A DNA stretch of 64,000 nucleotides from positions 35,325 to 99,324 of the forward strand of contig CAJTTG010000006.1 in the NCBI GenBank assembly GCA_910579185.1. Direction: 5' to 3'. The notes under the pieces were generated by a model. That model searched no databases, was not told where the DNA came from, and saw nothing but the letters and a program-made list of their open reading frames with translations. Made by a program: the position numbers and the translations under genes. Source of the DNA: an uncultured Muribaculaceae bacterium. Lineage in GTDB: Bacteria; Bacteroidota; Bacteroidia; Bacteroidales; Muribaculaceae. Shown piece by piece: positions 6,377 to 16,077 of this stretch (within the stretch, counting starts at the first letter, position 1; the number at the start of each line of letters is the position of its first letter).

Positions 6377-8275
6377 TCAGAGCCGCGTCAGCAGGCCGTC
6401 GGGGGTCAGCCGGAGTATCCCTTCATCGAGCATCGGACGAACAGTGCTGACCACCGTCTCTATGCTCACGCAGGCCTGTGCGGCTATGTGGCCTACGCTG
6501 ACGGGGGTTGTCCGCGAGGTGAGATAGAGGATGCTCTCGCGCAGGTTCTTGCTTTTTTCCGGCGATGGCTTGCGGCGGCCACGGCACACGTCGCATGTTC
6601 CGCAGTCCAAAGGATCCTTCTCGCCGAAGTATTCAAGCATCGTGGCCACCCGACATCGGCTGTCGTCGAACATGAAGCGTCGCATCGCATCGATCCTGCG
6701 CTCCATTCTCAGGCGCATATCCTCGTAGACGGTACGGGGAATCGTGATGTGGCGCGGAAGTTCACGCGAAGTAGTGAAGAAGATATAGGGAGTTGTTTTG
6801 CGCGGCACGTAATGGATGGCATGCTGCCGCTGGATCGCCAGCAGCGCATCGTAGACCTGTTGCCCCGACAGGTGGAGCTGCGAGGCTATCAGTTCCTCCG
6901 AGATGTAGATATAGTCGGCGAATAGCCCCGTGTAGGTGCGCAGAATGAGCTGGAACACGGCATCGGCTGTAGCATCGAGACGCAGGTCATAGAGCTCGCG
7001 TTTGTTCATTGTCACCATCACTCGGGAACGCGTGGTCACTTCCTCCACATACTCTATGTATCCTGCACGGGTCAGCAGCGTCAGCGAGCTGCGCACAATA
7101 GGCTGACGCAACTGGAAACGGTCGCAGAACAGGGCGAAATTGAACTCATAGAGCTGATTGTAGCCCGAGCCTACGGCCACGCCGAGGAAATTGCATGCAA
7201 GCTCATAGACGTGGCGTATGGTGTCTTTATCAGGGAAAGAATCGTTGAGCCGACGGGTGAGGGTCGACTTGTCGGGACCCGGTGAAGTGATCATCACGGC
7301 ATATGATGGCAATCCGTCGCGTCCGGCACGCCCGGCCTCCTGATAATATTCCTCAAGCGACGACGGAGGATCGATGTGGACCACGGTGCGCACATCGGGC
7401 TTGTCGATACCCATGCCGAAAGCATTGGTGGCCACCATCACTCGCACCGTGCCGTCTTTCCAGCGGTTCTGGCGGTCGTTCTTCTCCTCAGCCGACAGAC
7501 CGGCATGGTAGTGTTCGGCTGAAATGCCGCATTGGCGCAGATAGTCGGCAGTCTCCTTGGTGCGCCGGCGTGAGCGAACGTAGACAATGGCGCAACCGCT
7601 CGTGGCACGCAGCACTCGCAACAGCATCTGGGATTTGCTGTCGGTGTGGCGCACTATGTAGCTTATGTTGGGTCGGGAGAAGCTTTTGGCAAAGAGGTTG
7701 CGGCTGCGGAAGGCCAGACGGTCCATGATGTCGGCCGTGACCTCCGGAGTGGCCGAGGCGGTGAGGGCAAGAACAGGAGCGTCGGGGAAGTGACGGCGAA
7801 GGTCGGCGATACGCAGATAGGAGGGGCGGAAGTCATAGCCCCATTGCGATATGCAGTGAGCCTCGTCGACCACTATCAGGCTGATCTCCATCTGATGAAG
7901 CTGCTCGATAAACGCCTTGCCCTGCAGTTTCTCCGGCGACAGATAGAGGATCTTCAGCTTCCCAAGCCGGCAGCGGTCGAGCGCCAGCCGCTGTTCGGCG
8001 CGCGAGAGACCCGAATGGACGGCAGCGGCCGGGATGTCGCGTGTGCGGAGATTGTCAACCTGATCTTTCATCAGCGAGATCAGGGGCGTGACCACGAGCG
8101 TAACCCCCGGAAGCATCAGCGCCGGAACCTGAAACGTGATCGATTTTCCACCACCCGTAGGCAACAGGCCGAGAGTGTCGTTGCCGTCAAGCACCGACCC
8201 GATGATCTCGGGCTGTAGCTCGCGGAACGAGTCGTAGCCCCAGTATTGCCTGAGTATGTCCTCCGGGGTGGCCAC
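6377..8275 (-). CDS. recQ: ATP-dependent DNA helicase RecQ
   Basis: A 3'-to-5' superfamily 2 helicase of 632 residues. It has Walker A GGGKS (41-45), DEAH (137-140), the RecQ aromatic loop around QWGYDFR, SAT motif III, and motif VI GRAGRDG. The RecQ-specific zinc site is present late in the chain (about 540-565: C-R-V-A-T-M-L-E-Y-F-G-E then DCGTCDVC). A short C-terminal region follows, with a winged-helix-like end rather than a clear HRDC domain. The gene starts 6 nt after the recJ stop, so recJ-recQ is an operon that pairs the helicase with the 5'-3' exonuclease of RecF-pathway recombination. Confidence 0.95.
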   Translation of the reverse strand: MATPEDILRQYWGYDSFRELQPEIIGSVLDGNDTLGLLPTGGGKSITFQVPALMLPGVTLVVTPLISLMKDQVDNLRTRDIPAAAVHSGLSRAEQRLALDRCRLGKLKILYLSPEKLQGKAFIEQLHQMEISLIVVDEAHCISQWGYDFRPSYLRIADLRRHFPDAPVLALTASATPEVTADIMDRLAFRSRNLFAKSFSRPNISYIVRHTDSKSQMLLRVLRATSGCAIVYVRSRRRTKETADYLRQCGISAEHYHAGLSAEEKNDRQNRWKDGTVRVMVATNAFGMGIDKPDVRTVVHIDPPSSLEEYYQEAGRAGRDGLPSYAVMITSPGPDKSTLTRRLNDSFPDKDTIRHVYELACNFLGVAVGSGYNQLYEFNFALFCDRFQLRQPIVRSSLTLLTRAGYIEYVEEVTTRSRVMVTMNKRELYDLRLDATADAVFQLILRTYTGLFADYIYISEELIASQLHLSGQQVYDALLAIQRQHAIHYVPRKTTPYIFFTTSRELPRHITIPRTVYEDMRLRMERRIDAMRRFMFDDSRCRVATMLEYFGEKDPLDCGTCDVCRGRRKPSPEKSKNLRESILYLTSRTTPVSVGHIAAQACVSIETVVSTVRPMLDEGILRLTPDGLLTRL

Positions 8276-8281
8276 CGGGCT

Positions 8282-10009
8282 TTATTTCTTGGGATGGATG
8301 CTCTTGACCAGTAGCTGGATCGAGGATGTCGCGCTCTGGTGCTTGTTGTCCTCAATGGTGAAGCAGATGTCGAACGGCTTGCGTGCATGGACGTAGGGGA
8401 AGTGTTCGGCCATGTTGAATGCTATGCCGTTGAACACCTTGCCCGACGTATCGTCGACAAGCTCGAATTTGATATGCTCCAGATTTTTACCAACGAGCTT
8501 ACTCGTGCCGAAGTCCATCACATTGCGCGTGCAGAACACAGGCTTGTTGTTGCCCGGACCGAATGGATTGAACCTCCGCAGCGTGGAGATGAACGCCGGT
8601 GTGATCTCGGAAAATGTTATGAACGCATCGATGTCGAGCAGCGGTTGCAGCTGTTCGGGCTGGATGTGTTCCTTGACATATTCCTCGAAGCGGCGCGTGA
8701 ACTCAGGGATGTTTTCCTCTTTCAGCGACAGCCCTACGGCATAGGGATGGCCGCCGAAGTTCTCAAGCAGGTCGCGTGAGGCATCGATAGCCTTGTAGAT
8801 GTCGAAGCCCTGTACGGAGCGCGACGACCCTGTGGCCAGTCCGTTGGCAAGCGTAAGCACAACCGACGGCTTATAGTACAGCTCCGTCAGTCGCGATGCC
8901 ACGATCCCTATGATTCCTTTGTGCCAGTCCTTATTGTAGATCACTATGGATTTCTTGCTGGAAACCATCTCGCCGCGCGACTCAAGGATGTCGTTGGCCT
9001 CATCGGTGATCCGCTTGTCGAGTTCCTTGCGGTCCTTGTTGTATTGGTCGATTGCCTTGCCAAGCTCATAGGCCTCGTTGACGTCGCGTGACACCAGCAG
9101 CTCAACAGCCTCCCGTCCGCTCTGCATGCGTCCCGAAGCGTTGATGCGCGGACCGATCTTGAAGATCACGTCCGAGATGGTGATCTCCTTGCCCGTCAGA
9201 CCGCAGATGCGGATTATGGCGCGCAGACCCATGTTGGGGTTGGCATTGATGCGCCGTAGCCCGTGATAGGCCATGATGCGGTTCTCGTCGATCATCGGCA
9301 CTATGTCGGCGGCGATGCTGACCGCCACCAGATCCAGCAGTCCCTCGAGCTCCGTTGTCGAGATCCCGTTGCTGATGGCGAACCCCTGCATGAACTTGAA
9401 GCCTACGCCGCAGCCCGACAGGTGGGGACACGGATAGGTGGAGCCTTCAAGCTTGGGGTTGAGGATAGCCACGGCATCCGGCAGCGCATCATCGGGCACG
9501 TGGTGGTCGCAGATGATGAAGTCTATGCCGAGGCTTTTGGCGTAGGCTATCTCGTCGATCGCCTTGATGCCGCAGTCGAGGATTATGATGAGTTTGATGC
9601 CATTTTGCGCCGCGATGTCGATGCTTCGGCGTGATATGCCGTAGCCCTCGTCGTAGCGCGTTGGGATGTAGTACTCGATGTTGGAGTAGAACTGCTGGAG
9701 ATATTTGTACACCAGCGCGACAGCGGTCGTGCCGTCCACGTCGTAGTCGCCGTAGACCATGATCCGCTCTTTCTTACCCATAGCTTTGTTGAGCCGTCCC
9801 ACCGCCTTGTCCATGTCGGGCATGAGGAAAGGATCGTGCAAGTCTTTGAGGGAGGGGTGGAAGAATTTCTCTGCTTCTTCCACGGATGTGATGCCGCGCT
9901 GTGCAAGCAATTCGCTGACAGGCGGCACATTATCAAATTTCTTAGCTAACTCTGACTCTGACTTTTGCTCTTCGGAAGTAAGGGGTAGATAATTCCATTT
10001 ACTTGTCAT
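8282..10009 (-). CDS. recJ: Single-stranded-DNA-specific exonuclease RecJ
   Basis: A DHH-superfamily 5'-to-3' exonuclease of 575 residues that degrades single-stranded DNA in recombination and mismatch repair. It shows GDYDVDGTTA (87-96), LDCGIK (about 144-149) and the namesake DHH in ICDHH (168-170). The DHHA1 domain includes GRMQSGREA and GGHPYAVG, and the RecJ OB-fold region follows. It is the first gene of the recJ-recQ operon. The nearest good promoter (TAACTTTG, 10199-10206) is about 190 nt upstream, giving a long leader. Confidence 0.96.
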   Translation of the reverse strand: MTSKWNYLPLTSEEQKSESELAKKFDNVPPVSELLAQRGITSVEEAEKFFHPSLKDLHDPFLMPDMDKAVGRLNKAMGKKERIMVYGDYDVDGTTAVALVYKYLQQFYSNIEYYIPTRYDEGYGISRRSIDIAAQNGIKLIIILDCGIKAIDEIAYAKSLGIDFIICDHHVPDDALPDAVAILNPKLEGSTYPCPHLSGCGVGFKFMQGFAISNGISTTELEGLLDLVAVSIAADIVPMIDENRIMAYHGLRRINANPNMGLRAIIRICGLTGKEITISDVIFKIGPRINASGRMQSGREAVELLVSRDVNEAYELGKAIDQYNKDRKELDKRITDEANDILESRGEMVSSKKSIVIYNKDWHKGIIGIVASRLTELYYKPSVVLTLANGLATGSSRSVQGFDIYKAIDASRDLLENFGGHPYAVGLSLKEENIPEFTRRFEEYVKEHIQPEQLQPLLDIDAFITFSEITPAFISTLRRFNPFGPGNNKPVFCTRNVMDFGTSKLVGKNLEHIKFELVDDTSGKVFNGIAFNMAEHFPYVHARKPFDICFTIEDNKHQSATSSIQLLVKSIHPKK

Positions 10010-10198
10010 TTATGTTATTTTTTTATTTTTCGCGATCACGGACAAGATGTTGGCTGTGAGCCGGTTCCTGTCGGGGAGGGGCAACGCTTATCCCGCCTGG
10101 AGGAGGAGAGTGGCGGCCGGAAGCCCCGGGTCGTGCATCTGCAGTGAATGACAAGCAACACGTTGCTGCCGCTGAACTATGGTCTGCGCACGATGATG
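10010..10198 (-). other. Long recJ leader region
   Basis: About 180 nt between the likely recJ promoter and the recJ ATG, with no ORF. It contains a near-perfect palindrome AGCAAC-AC-GTTGCT (10154-10167) and GC-rich self-complementary blocks. It may be an mRNA leader with structure; nothing identifiable as a known riboswitch. Confidence 0.35.
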
Positions 10199-10206
10199 CA
10201 AAGTTA
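10199..10206 (-). promoter_or_regulatory. TAACTTTG -7 element upstream of recJ
   Basis: Minus-strand TAACTTTG, the only good promoter match between recJ and mscS. Confidence 0.5.
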
Positions 10207-10280
10207 GCAAAAAAAAGGCAGAAGTCATAGATCGCGGCCTTGGAATATGGGACGGCGAGATGTTAAAAAATTATATAGGA

Positions 10281-11390
10281 TCAGTTGTCCGACGGATTGA
10301 GATGGACGTCGAGCTGAGGGAACGGGAAGTGGATGCCGTGACCCGGAAGTTCGCGGTAGAAACGTTCGTTGAAGTCGAAATAAACAGCCCAGTAATCCGT
10401 GGCCAGAACCCATGCGCGGACTGAGAGATCGACGGAGCTTTCTCCCATGTTGGAGAGAAACACCTGGGGTGCGCGGTCGGCGTTGAGCTTGACCACGGCC
10501 ACCGGAGACGCTGCCTCAGGATCAACCTCGTCGAGACGGCGGATATGCTTGTGGCTGCGGTGGAACAGACGGTAGATGAATCCGCGCCGACGGGGTGTCT
10601 CGTCAGCTTCGTCGTCTGTGTCCGCCGACTTGGTTTCCGCACGCTGCTCTATGTCGGAGGCAAGGGTGGTCTTCACTATGCGGTCATCGCTCGATAGCAT
10701 TCCGATTATAGCCTTGCGTGCCGTGTCGAAATCATCCCCGTAGGCCATCGATATGGTCCAGTCTATGCGGCGGTAGGCTTCTCGCGACCAGTTGTTGATC
10801 GACGATGTGGAGAGGCCGCCGTTGGGTATGATGATCGATTTGTTGTCGTAGGTGCAGATGATGGTGGAGAAAATCTGGATCTCGGTGACCGTGCCGGCAT
10901 AACCTTGTGCCTCGATGTAGTCGCCAACCTTGTAGGGCTTCAGCAGCAGGATCAGCACGCCACCGGCAAAATTCTGCAATGTACCGCTCAGCGCCATACC
11001 GATGGCCACGCCGGCAGAGGCGAAGATCGCGATGAATGAGCTGGTGTTGATACCCAGAATGCCGATCACGGTGACCACGAGGATGAAGTAGAGCACCATC
11101 CTGACGAGGCTGAGCACGAACGTGGAGAGCGATTTGTCCATCTTGCGGCGGATCATGATCGTCGACAGCACCACGTAGATGCGGCGGATCACGAATTTAC
11201 CTATGTAGAACACCAGGATCGCTATGGCCAGATGGAAGGCGAAATCCACCATCGAGTGGGCCAGCTTGCTGATCAGATCCTCGAGCGACAGGGCCTTGAA
11301 CGCCTCGGCATCCGAAGCGAGCTTGCTGGCAGCCTGTTCTGTTGCCTCTGAACCGGTTGTGTCGAAAAATGGTATCTGGTTGAAAATCAT
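10281..11390 (-). CDS. MscS-family mechanosensitive channel
   Basis: A small-conductance mechanosensitive channel protein of 369 residues that protects the inner membrane from osmotic downshock. After an amphipathic N-terminus come three membrane helices. The pore helix is the Gly/Ala-rich FASAGVAIGMALSGTLQNFAGG, followed by the conserved LLLKPYKVGDYI and the cytoplasmic beta domain with IPNG. The C-terminal cage is longer than in E. coli MscS, with an acidic-basic insert (about residues 255-290). It begins 10 nt after the clostripain-like gene and is probably co-transcribed with it. Confidence 0.9.
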   Translation of the reverse strand: MIFNQIPFFDTTGSEATEQAASKLASDAEAFKALSLEDLISKLAHSMVDFAFHLAIAILVFYIGKFVIRRIYVVLSTIMIRRKMDKSLSTFVLSLVRMVLYFILVVTVIGILGINTSSFIAIFASAGVAIGMALSGTLQNFAGGVLILLLKPYKVGDYIEAQGYAGTVTEIQIFSTIICTYDNKSIIIPNGGLSTSSINNWSREAYRRIDWTISMAYGDDFDTARKAIIGMLSSDDRIVKTTLASDIEQRAETKSADTDDEADETPRRRGFIYRLFHRSHKHIRRLDEVDPEAASPVAVVKLNADRAPQVFLSNMGESSVDLSVRAWVLATDYWAVYFDFNERFYRELPGHGIHFPFPQLDVHLNPSDN

Positions 11391-11400
11391 ATCTTGTGGA

Positions 11401-12585
11401 TCAATTGAATACGGTTGATACTACGTCGGCCCACCATGCAGTCTCGCGGTAGCCGTAGGGATCGCCGGTGACCTCCAGCTCATCTTTTGAGCGGAGTATG
11501 TGGGAGCCGAGACCCTGGAATTTGGAGGAGTCGAGCATGTAGACGCGTGAGGTCTTGAGATGGAGGCTGACAACCTTGTTGAATGCCTCGCGCCAGCGGC
11601 TGTAGAGATCTGTGTCACTGCCGCATAGGGCTTTGATATAGTGGTCGAATTCGTAGACCCCATCGTCGATTACGTTTCTGCGGAAATAGTAGACCGGCGA
11701 ATAGCTTTCGGGAAGTTCGGCATTGACCGACAGCACATCACGGGTAGCATCCGCCAGATCGTCGATAGTCGCAAGGTTAAGCAGGCTGATAGCGCAGCCA
11801 AATCCTTCGCCGGAATTATATTGGGAGAGATAGTAGCGGTAAGTGTTGTCCACAGCCCTGTCGTATTGCCCCAAGAGCAGCGGACGAATGTTGACATCGT
11901 AGGGCATACCCTCCACTCCAAGCTCTGTCGGAGAGGCAATCATCACGTCGGTTGACTTGCGCAGCTGATAGGCTATCTCCACGGTGGCCATGTGGCAGCA
12001 GTCGAAGTAGATGAAGTCGAAGCGGCGTCCGGCAAGTGCCTGTGCCAGAGAAGTTATCTTCATCTTCTTGCCGGAGTTGCCGTCATAGCCGAACGAATAG
12101 GGCGTTATCGCTGATCCGGTGGCGGTGGATGGTTCATCAAGCGTTCCGGAGTCGCTGATCCACCCCGTGCCGTGGCTCCATAGCACCAGACCGTAGCTTT
12201 GCGCAGGTGCGAGGCGTTCAACATCGGACAGGACGGTCTGCATCCTTGAAATTGTGACCGACGACTCCGAGGTGGGGTAAGTGGCCAGCACCGATTCTTT
12301 GCCATCAGCGTCAAATTCCATCAGCCGGGGATTGTTGTCGCGTCCGCTGAAATAGACAATCCATCGGCAATCGTCGGGGAAATCAGATGCGGACACTCCG
12401 CTTTTCATCTCCTTCAGGTCGTCGAGGCTGTAGCCGTAGAGATTGTTATCGGCAACCATGTAGACCAGGACGGTCTTCAAGGCTTTCTCGGTCCCCACCG
12501 GTGGTGTCCCGACAGCCGGCTCATCCGACGAGCATGCCGTCAGACAAAAAAATAGTGTTAAAAATACTATGTGTTTCAGGTTCAT
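11401..12585 (-). CDS. Clostripain-family (C11) cysteine peptidase lipoprotein
   Basis: A 394-residue lipoprotein with signal peptide and lipobox LTAC (Cys18). The C11 fold is visible as VLVYMVADNNL (about 39-49), the catalytic His138 in LWSHGTGW, and the catalytic Cys in FDCCHM (Cys197, after Asp195). In gut Bacteroidales such peptidases are surface or periplasmic Arg/Lys-directed enzymes. No separate prodomain beyond the family core is seen. A TAATTTTG promoter ends only 4 nt before the ATG, so the transcript may be leaderless. mscS follows 10 nt downstream. Confidence 0.85.
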   Translation of the reverse strand: MNLKHIVFLTLFFCLTACSSDEPAVGTPPVGTEKALKTVLVYMVADNNLYGYSLDDLKEMKSGVSASDFPDDCRWIVYFSGRDNNPRLMEFDADGKESVLATYPTSESSVTISRMQTVLSDVERLAPAQSYGLVLWSHGTGWISDSGTLDEPSTATGSAITPYSFGYDGNSGKKMKITSLAQALAGRRFDFIYFDCCHMATVEIAYQLRKSTDVMIASPTELGVEGMPYDVNIRPLLLGQYDRAVDNTYRYYLSQYNSGEGFGCAISLLNLATIDDLADATRDVLSVNAELPESYSPVYYFRRNVIDDGVYEFDHYIKALCGSDTDLYSRWREAFNKVVSLHLKTSRVYMLDSSKFQGLGSHILRSKDELEVTGDPYGYRETAWWADVVSTVFN

Positions 12586-12589
12586 GATG

Positions 12590-12597
12590 CAAAATTA
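12590..12597 (-). promoter_or_regulatory. TAATTTTG -7 element of the clostripain gene
   Basis: Minus-strand TAATTTTG ends 4 nt before the ATG at 12585. Confidence 0.6.
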
Positions 12598-12672
12598 CTG
12601 ATTTGACACAAGATTAATGCCATGCCAATTAATAAAAAATCAAAATTGGATGAATGGATTGGATATTTTAAT

Positions 12673-12680
12673 TATCTTTG
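12673..12680 (+). promoter_or_regulatory. TATCTTTG -7 element of glk
   Basis: This element overlaps a possible upstream TTG start at 12678, which argues for the ATG at 12714 as the real start. Confidence 0.6.
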
Positions 12681-12713
12681 TGGCATAATCAAACTTACAT
12701 AAATCAATATCAG

Positions 12714-13688
12714 ATGAATAACTCCAAACCTTATGTTATAGGCATCGATATGGGTGGCACAAACACCGTGTTCGGTATCGTCGACGCCCGTGGTATCGTG
12801 CTTGCAAGCAACTCGATAAAGACTCGTAAACATTCAAACATCAACGATTATATCGACGAACTGTATGAAGAATGTACGCGTCTGATGAAGTCGATCAATG
12901 CCGAGGACAAGATATTCGGCATCGGTGTAGGAGCGCCCAATGCCAACTATTTCACCGGAATGATTGAAGATGGTGTCAACCTCCCTTGGCCCACTCCGAT
13001 ACCATTCGCGCAGATGCTGAGCGACAAGTTCGGCATCCCCGTTGCCATTACAAACGACGCTAACGCAGCTGCAATCGGTGAAATGACCTATGGTGCAGCA
13101 CGTGGACTGAAAGATTTCATCATGATCACCCTCGGAACAGGTGTGGGATCGGGTATCGTAATCAACGGTCAGCTCGTGTATGGTCATGATGGTTTCGCCG
13201 GAGAACTTGGTCACGTAATCGTCAAACGCAACAACGGACGTCTCTGCGGTTGCGGTCGCACCGGCTGTCTTGAGACCTACTGCTCCGCTACTGGCGTGGC
13301 ACGCACCGCTCGCGAATATCTGGAGATCACCGACGCACCGTCGCTGTTGCGCGACATAGCCATTGAGGATATCACATCGAAAGATGTCTACGATGCGGCT
13401 ATGGCCGGCGATGAACTCGCAAAGAGTGTCTTTGAATACACCGGAACAATCCTTGGTGAGGCTCTTGCCGATTTCACCGTGTTCTCAGCTCCCGAAGCAT
13501 TCGTCCTCTTCGGCGGTCTTGCCAAATCCGGCGAACTGCTGCTCAAGCCCATGCGTGAAGCTATGGAAAAGAACATGCTCAGCATCTGGAAAGGCAAAGT
13601 CAACATCCTCCTCTCTGAACTCAAGGAAGCCGATGCCGCTGTGCTTGGTGCAAGTGCCCTCGGTTGGGAAGCAAAACCCCTCGCCTGA
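12714..13688 (+). CDS. glk: ROK-family glucokinase
   Basis: A cytoplasmic sugar kinase of 324 residues that phosphorylates glucose with ATP. It opens with the phosphate-binding DMGGTN (12-17). It has TNDANAAAIGE (catalytic Asp), the ATP-binding LGTGVGSGIV, and the ROK zinc signature GELGH followed by CGCGRTGCLETY. The start at 12714 was chosen because the TATCTTTG promoter lies 34 nt upstream and overlaps any earlier start. A strong terminator follows. Specificity for glucose rather than another hexose is inferred from family resemblance. Confidence 0.9.
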   Translation: MNNSKPYVIGIDMGGTNTVFGIVDARGIVLASNSIKTRKHSNINDYIDELYEECTRLMKSINAEDKIFGIGVGAPNANYFTGMIEDGVNLPWPTPIPFAQMLSDKFGIPVAITNDANAAAIGEMTYGAARGLKDFIMITLGTGVGSGIVINGQLVYGHDGFAGELGHVIVKRNNGRLCGCGRTGCLETYCSATGVARTAREYLEITDAPSLLRDIAIEDITSKDVYDAAMAGDELAKSVFEYTGTILGEALADFTVFSAPEAFVLFGGLAKSGELLLKPMREAMEKNMLSIWKGKVNILLSELKEADAAVLGASALGWEAKPLA

Positions 13689-13710
13689 TCAGATCATAGA
13701 AATTAATAGC

Positions 13711-13750
13711 ACCGGTGCATTCCAGATTGCGGTTTGCACCGGTTATTTTT
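13711..13750 (+). terminator. Rho-independent terminator of glk
   Basis: ACCGGTGCA (13711-13719) pairs perfectly with TGCACCGGT (13735-13743), followed by a T-rich tail ending in five Ts. Confidence 0.85.
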
Positions 13751-13751
13751 G

Positions 13752-13759
13752 TAATTTTG
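13752..13759 (+). promoter_or_regulatory. TAATTTTG -7 element of purN
   Basis: Located 24 nt before the purN ATG and right after the glk terminator. Confidence 0.6.
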
Positions 13760-13783
13760 CGAAAAATATAGCGATAAAGAGAT

Positions 13784-14410
13784 ATGACGGAATCTTCTAA
13801 CCACTCAGCGATTCGGAATATTGTGGTATTTGCATCCGGAAACGGTAGCAATGCGGAAAACATAGCCGGATATTTCAATAATGGCCCCGGAGCAGGATGC
13901 GGATTGACAGTGACAGCCATTGTCACTAACCGCAGTGATGCCGGAGTCGTTGCAAAAGCAAAGTCCATGGGGATCCCGGTGAGGGTTGTTGACCGCTCTA
14001 TGCTTGCTGACAGCTCCCTGATCTCCGGTATCCTGGACGACCTGCATGCCGATATAATCATTCTGGCAGGATTCCTGCTCTTGATTCCCGGGTTTATCAT
14101 ACAGAGATATGCCGGCCGGATCCTCAACATACATCCATCGCTACTGCCGCGGCATGGCGGACCCGGTATGTATGGCCGTCATGTCCATGATGCGGTTATT
14201 GCCTCAGGCGACAACGAGACCGGCATTACCATCCACCGCGTAACTGAGGAATATGACCGTGGCGAGATCCTCTTTCAGGCACGGATTCCCGTGGAACCCA
14301 CCGACACCGCCGCCGACATCGAAGCCAAAGTCCGCCGCCTCGAAATGCTCCACTATCCCTCCGTCATCCGCCACATCTTCACCAACCCCTCACCTGATTC
14401 CTGCGAATGA
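13784..14410 (+). CDS. purN: Phosphoribosylglycinamide formyltransferase PurN
   Basis: A 208-residue enzyme of purine synthesis that transfers a formyl group from 10-formyl-THF to GAR. It has the N-terminal VVFASGNGSNAENI loop and the formyltransferase core NIHPSLLPRHGGPGMYG, with catalytic Asn-His, then the His in HVHDAVI and the late catalytic Asp region (TEEYDRGEIL). The length is normal for PurN. It is monocistronic between a terminator and gltX. The stretch after it (14411-14452) carries only the gltX promoter. Confidence 0.93.
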   Translation: MTESSNHSAIRNIVVFASGNGSNAENIAGYFNNGPGAGCGLTVTAIVTNRSDAGVVAKAKSMGIPVRVVDRSMLADSSLISGILDDLHADIIILAGFLLLIPGFIIQRYAGRILNIHPSLLPRHGGPGMYGRHVHDAVIASGDNETGITIHRVTEEYDRGEILFQARIPVEPTDTAADIEAKVRRLEMLHYPSVIRHIFTNPSPDSCE

Positions 14411-14452
14411 CATTTTGGGATGGGGAGGTTGGGATAATCGGTAGGTTTTGAT

Positions 14453-14460
14453 TAATTTTG
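14453..14460 (+). promoter_or_regulatory. TAATTTTG -7 element of gltX
   Basis: TAATTTTG with a TTG about 21 nt upstream; 36 nt before the gltX ATG. Confidence 0.6.
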
Positions 14461-14496
14461 CGCGTAAAATAAAAAAACACGAACATAACATAAGAT

Positions 14497-16020
14497 ATGG
14501 AAAGAAAAGTCAGGGTGCGTTTCGCACCATCGCCCACCGGACCTCTGCATATTGGAGGCGTCCGCACAGCCCTCTATAATTATCTCTTTGCACGTCAGCA
14601 TGGCGGAGACATGATCCTGCGTATCGAGGATACCGACTCGCAGCGTTTTGTGCCGGGTGCCGAGGATTATATCAACGAGGCTCTCGCTTGGCTCGGTATC
14701 GGGATCGATGAAGGTGTGCGCGAAGGTGGCAACTATGGCCCCTACAAGCAGAGTGAACGTCGTGACATCTATCGCGACCATGTCAGGATGCTTCTCGATG
14801 CAGGAAAAGCCTACATTGCTTTCGACACTCCTGCCGAGCTTGAGGCTGCCCGTGCCGCAACGCCCAATTTCCAATACGATGCGTCGACACGAATGTCGAT
14901 GCGTAACTCTCTTTCGATGCCGGCCGATGAGGTGAAGGCCTTGATTGACGGCGGAGAGAAATATGTTGTGCGTTTCAAGATCGAACCCGGACGCGATGTG
15001 GAGGTCAACGACTTGCTCCGCGGAAAGGTGACCATCAACTCTTCGATTCTCGATGACAAGGTGCTTTACAAGAGTGCCGACGATCTGCCCACATACCATC
15101 TGGCAAATATCGTGGACGACCATCTGATGGAGGTTACCCACGTGATCCGTGGCGAGGAATGGCTCCCTTCGGCTCCGCTCCACGTTCTTCTTTACGAAGC
15201 TTTCGGATGGGCCGACACTATGCCTTCGTTCGTACATCTCCCACTGCTTCTGAAGCCCGACGGAAAGGGTAAACTCAGCAAGCGCGATGGCGACCGCCTC
15301 GGCTTCCCGGTGTTCCCCCTCGAATGGCACGATCCCAAGAGCGGAGAGATCTCATCCGGCTATCGCGAGCGCGGATATCTGCCGCAGGCCGTTGTCAATT
15401 TCCTTGCTCTGCTGGGCTGGAATCCGGGCGATGACACGGAAATCATGTCGATGGATGAACTGATCGAGAAATTCTCATTCGACCATTGCTCTCGTTCCGG
15501 AGCCAAATTCGATTTCGAGAAAGGGAAATGGTTCAATCATAAATATCTTCAGGAAATGTCGGATGAAGAGTTGGCGCAGATGTACAAGCCTGTATTGAAA
15601 GAGCATGGCGTTGATCCGTCGGCTTGGACTGACGAATATATAACCCGTGTGGTCGGACTTGTAAAAGGACGCATCAATTTCGTCGGCGATCTGTGGGATC
15701 AGAGCAAGTTCTTCTTTGTAGAACCTGAGGAATATGAAGAGAAATCAGTGCGCAAACGCTGGAATGCAGAGATGCCGGCTATCATGGGCGAACTGATCGA
15801 GGTGCTCAAAGGTCTTGAGGATTTTTCAAGCAAAGCAGCTGAACCGGTTGTGCTCGGATGGATTGCCGACAAGGGCTATCATCTTGGAAACGTGATGAAT
15901 GCTTTCCGTCTGACAGTGGTAGGCGAGTGCAAGGGACCCCACATGTTCGATATCACCGAGCTTCTCGGCTGCGACGAGACTGTCCGTCGAATCCAACTTG
16001 GCATCGACCGTCTTGGATAA
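14497..16020 (+). CDS. gltX: Glutamyl-tRNA synthetase
   Basis: A class I aminoacyl-tRNA synthetase of 507 residues that charges tRNA-Glu. It starts with RFAPSPTGPLHIGG, where HIGG (18-21) is the HIGH signature, and RIEDTD follows. The KMSKS counterpart is KLSKR (259-263). The C-terminal anticodon-binding helical bundle is present to about residue 505. Length and motifs are those of a discriminating GltX. It is single in the window and is followed by a terminator that overlaps the end of the convergent flippase-like gene. Confidence 0.97.
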   Translation: MERKVRVRFAPSPTGPLHIGGVRTALYNYLFARQHGGDMILRIEDTDSQRFVPGAEDYINEALAWLGIGIDEGVREGGNYGPYKQSERRDIYRDHVRMLLDAGKAYIAFDTPAELEAARAATPNFQYDASTRMSMRNSLSMPADEVKALIDGGEKYVVRFKIEPGRDVEVNDLLRGKVTINSSILDDKVLYKSADDLPTYHLANIVDDHLMEVTHVIRGEEWLPSAPLHVLLYEAFGWADTMPSFVHLPLLLKPDGKGKLSKRDGDRLGFPVFPLEWHDPKSGEISSGYRERGYLPQAVVNFLALLGWNPGDDTEIMSMDELIEKFSFDHCSRSGAKFDFEKGKWFNHKYLQEMSDEELAQMYKPVLKEHGVDPSAWTDEYITRVVGLVKGRINFVGDLWDQSKFFFVEPEEYEEKSVRKRWNAEMPAIMGELIEVLKGLEDFSSKAAEPVVLGWIADKGYHLGNVMNAFRLTVVGECKGPHMFDITELLGCDETVRRIQLGIDRLG

Positions 16021-16048
16021 CGCATCCGGATAAATAAGAAACAAACGG

Positions 16049-16077
16049 ATCCGCTCCTGTCAGGGGGCGGATTTTTT
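16049..16077 (+). terminator. Rho-independent terminator of gltX
   Basis: ATCCGC (16049-16054) pairs with GCGGAT (16067-16072), extended by wobble pairs, then six Ts. It overlaps the 3' end of the minus-strand gene by a few codons. Confidence 0.7.

Noticed and set aside
12678..12713. Earlier TTG start for glucokinase
   Set aside because: It overlaps the TATCTTTG -7 element; the ROK domain starts normally from 12714.
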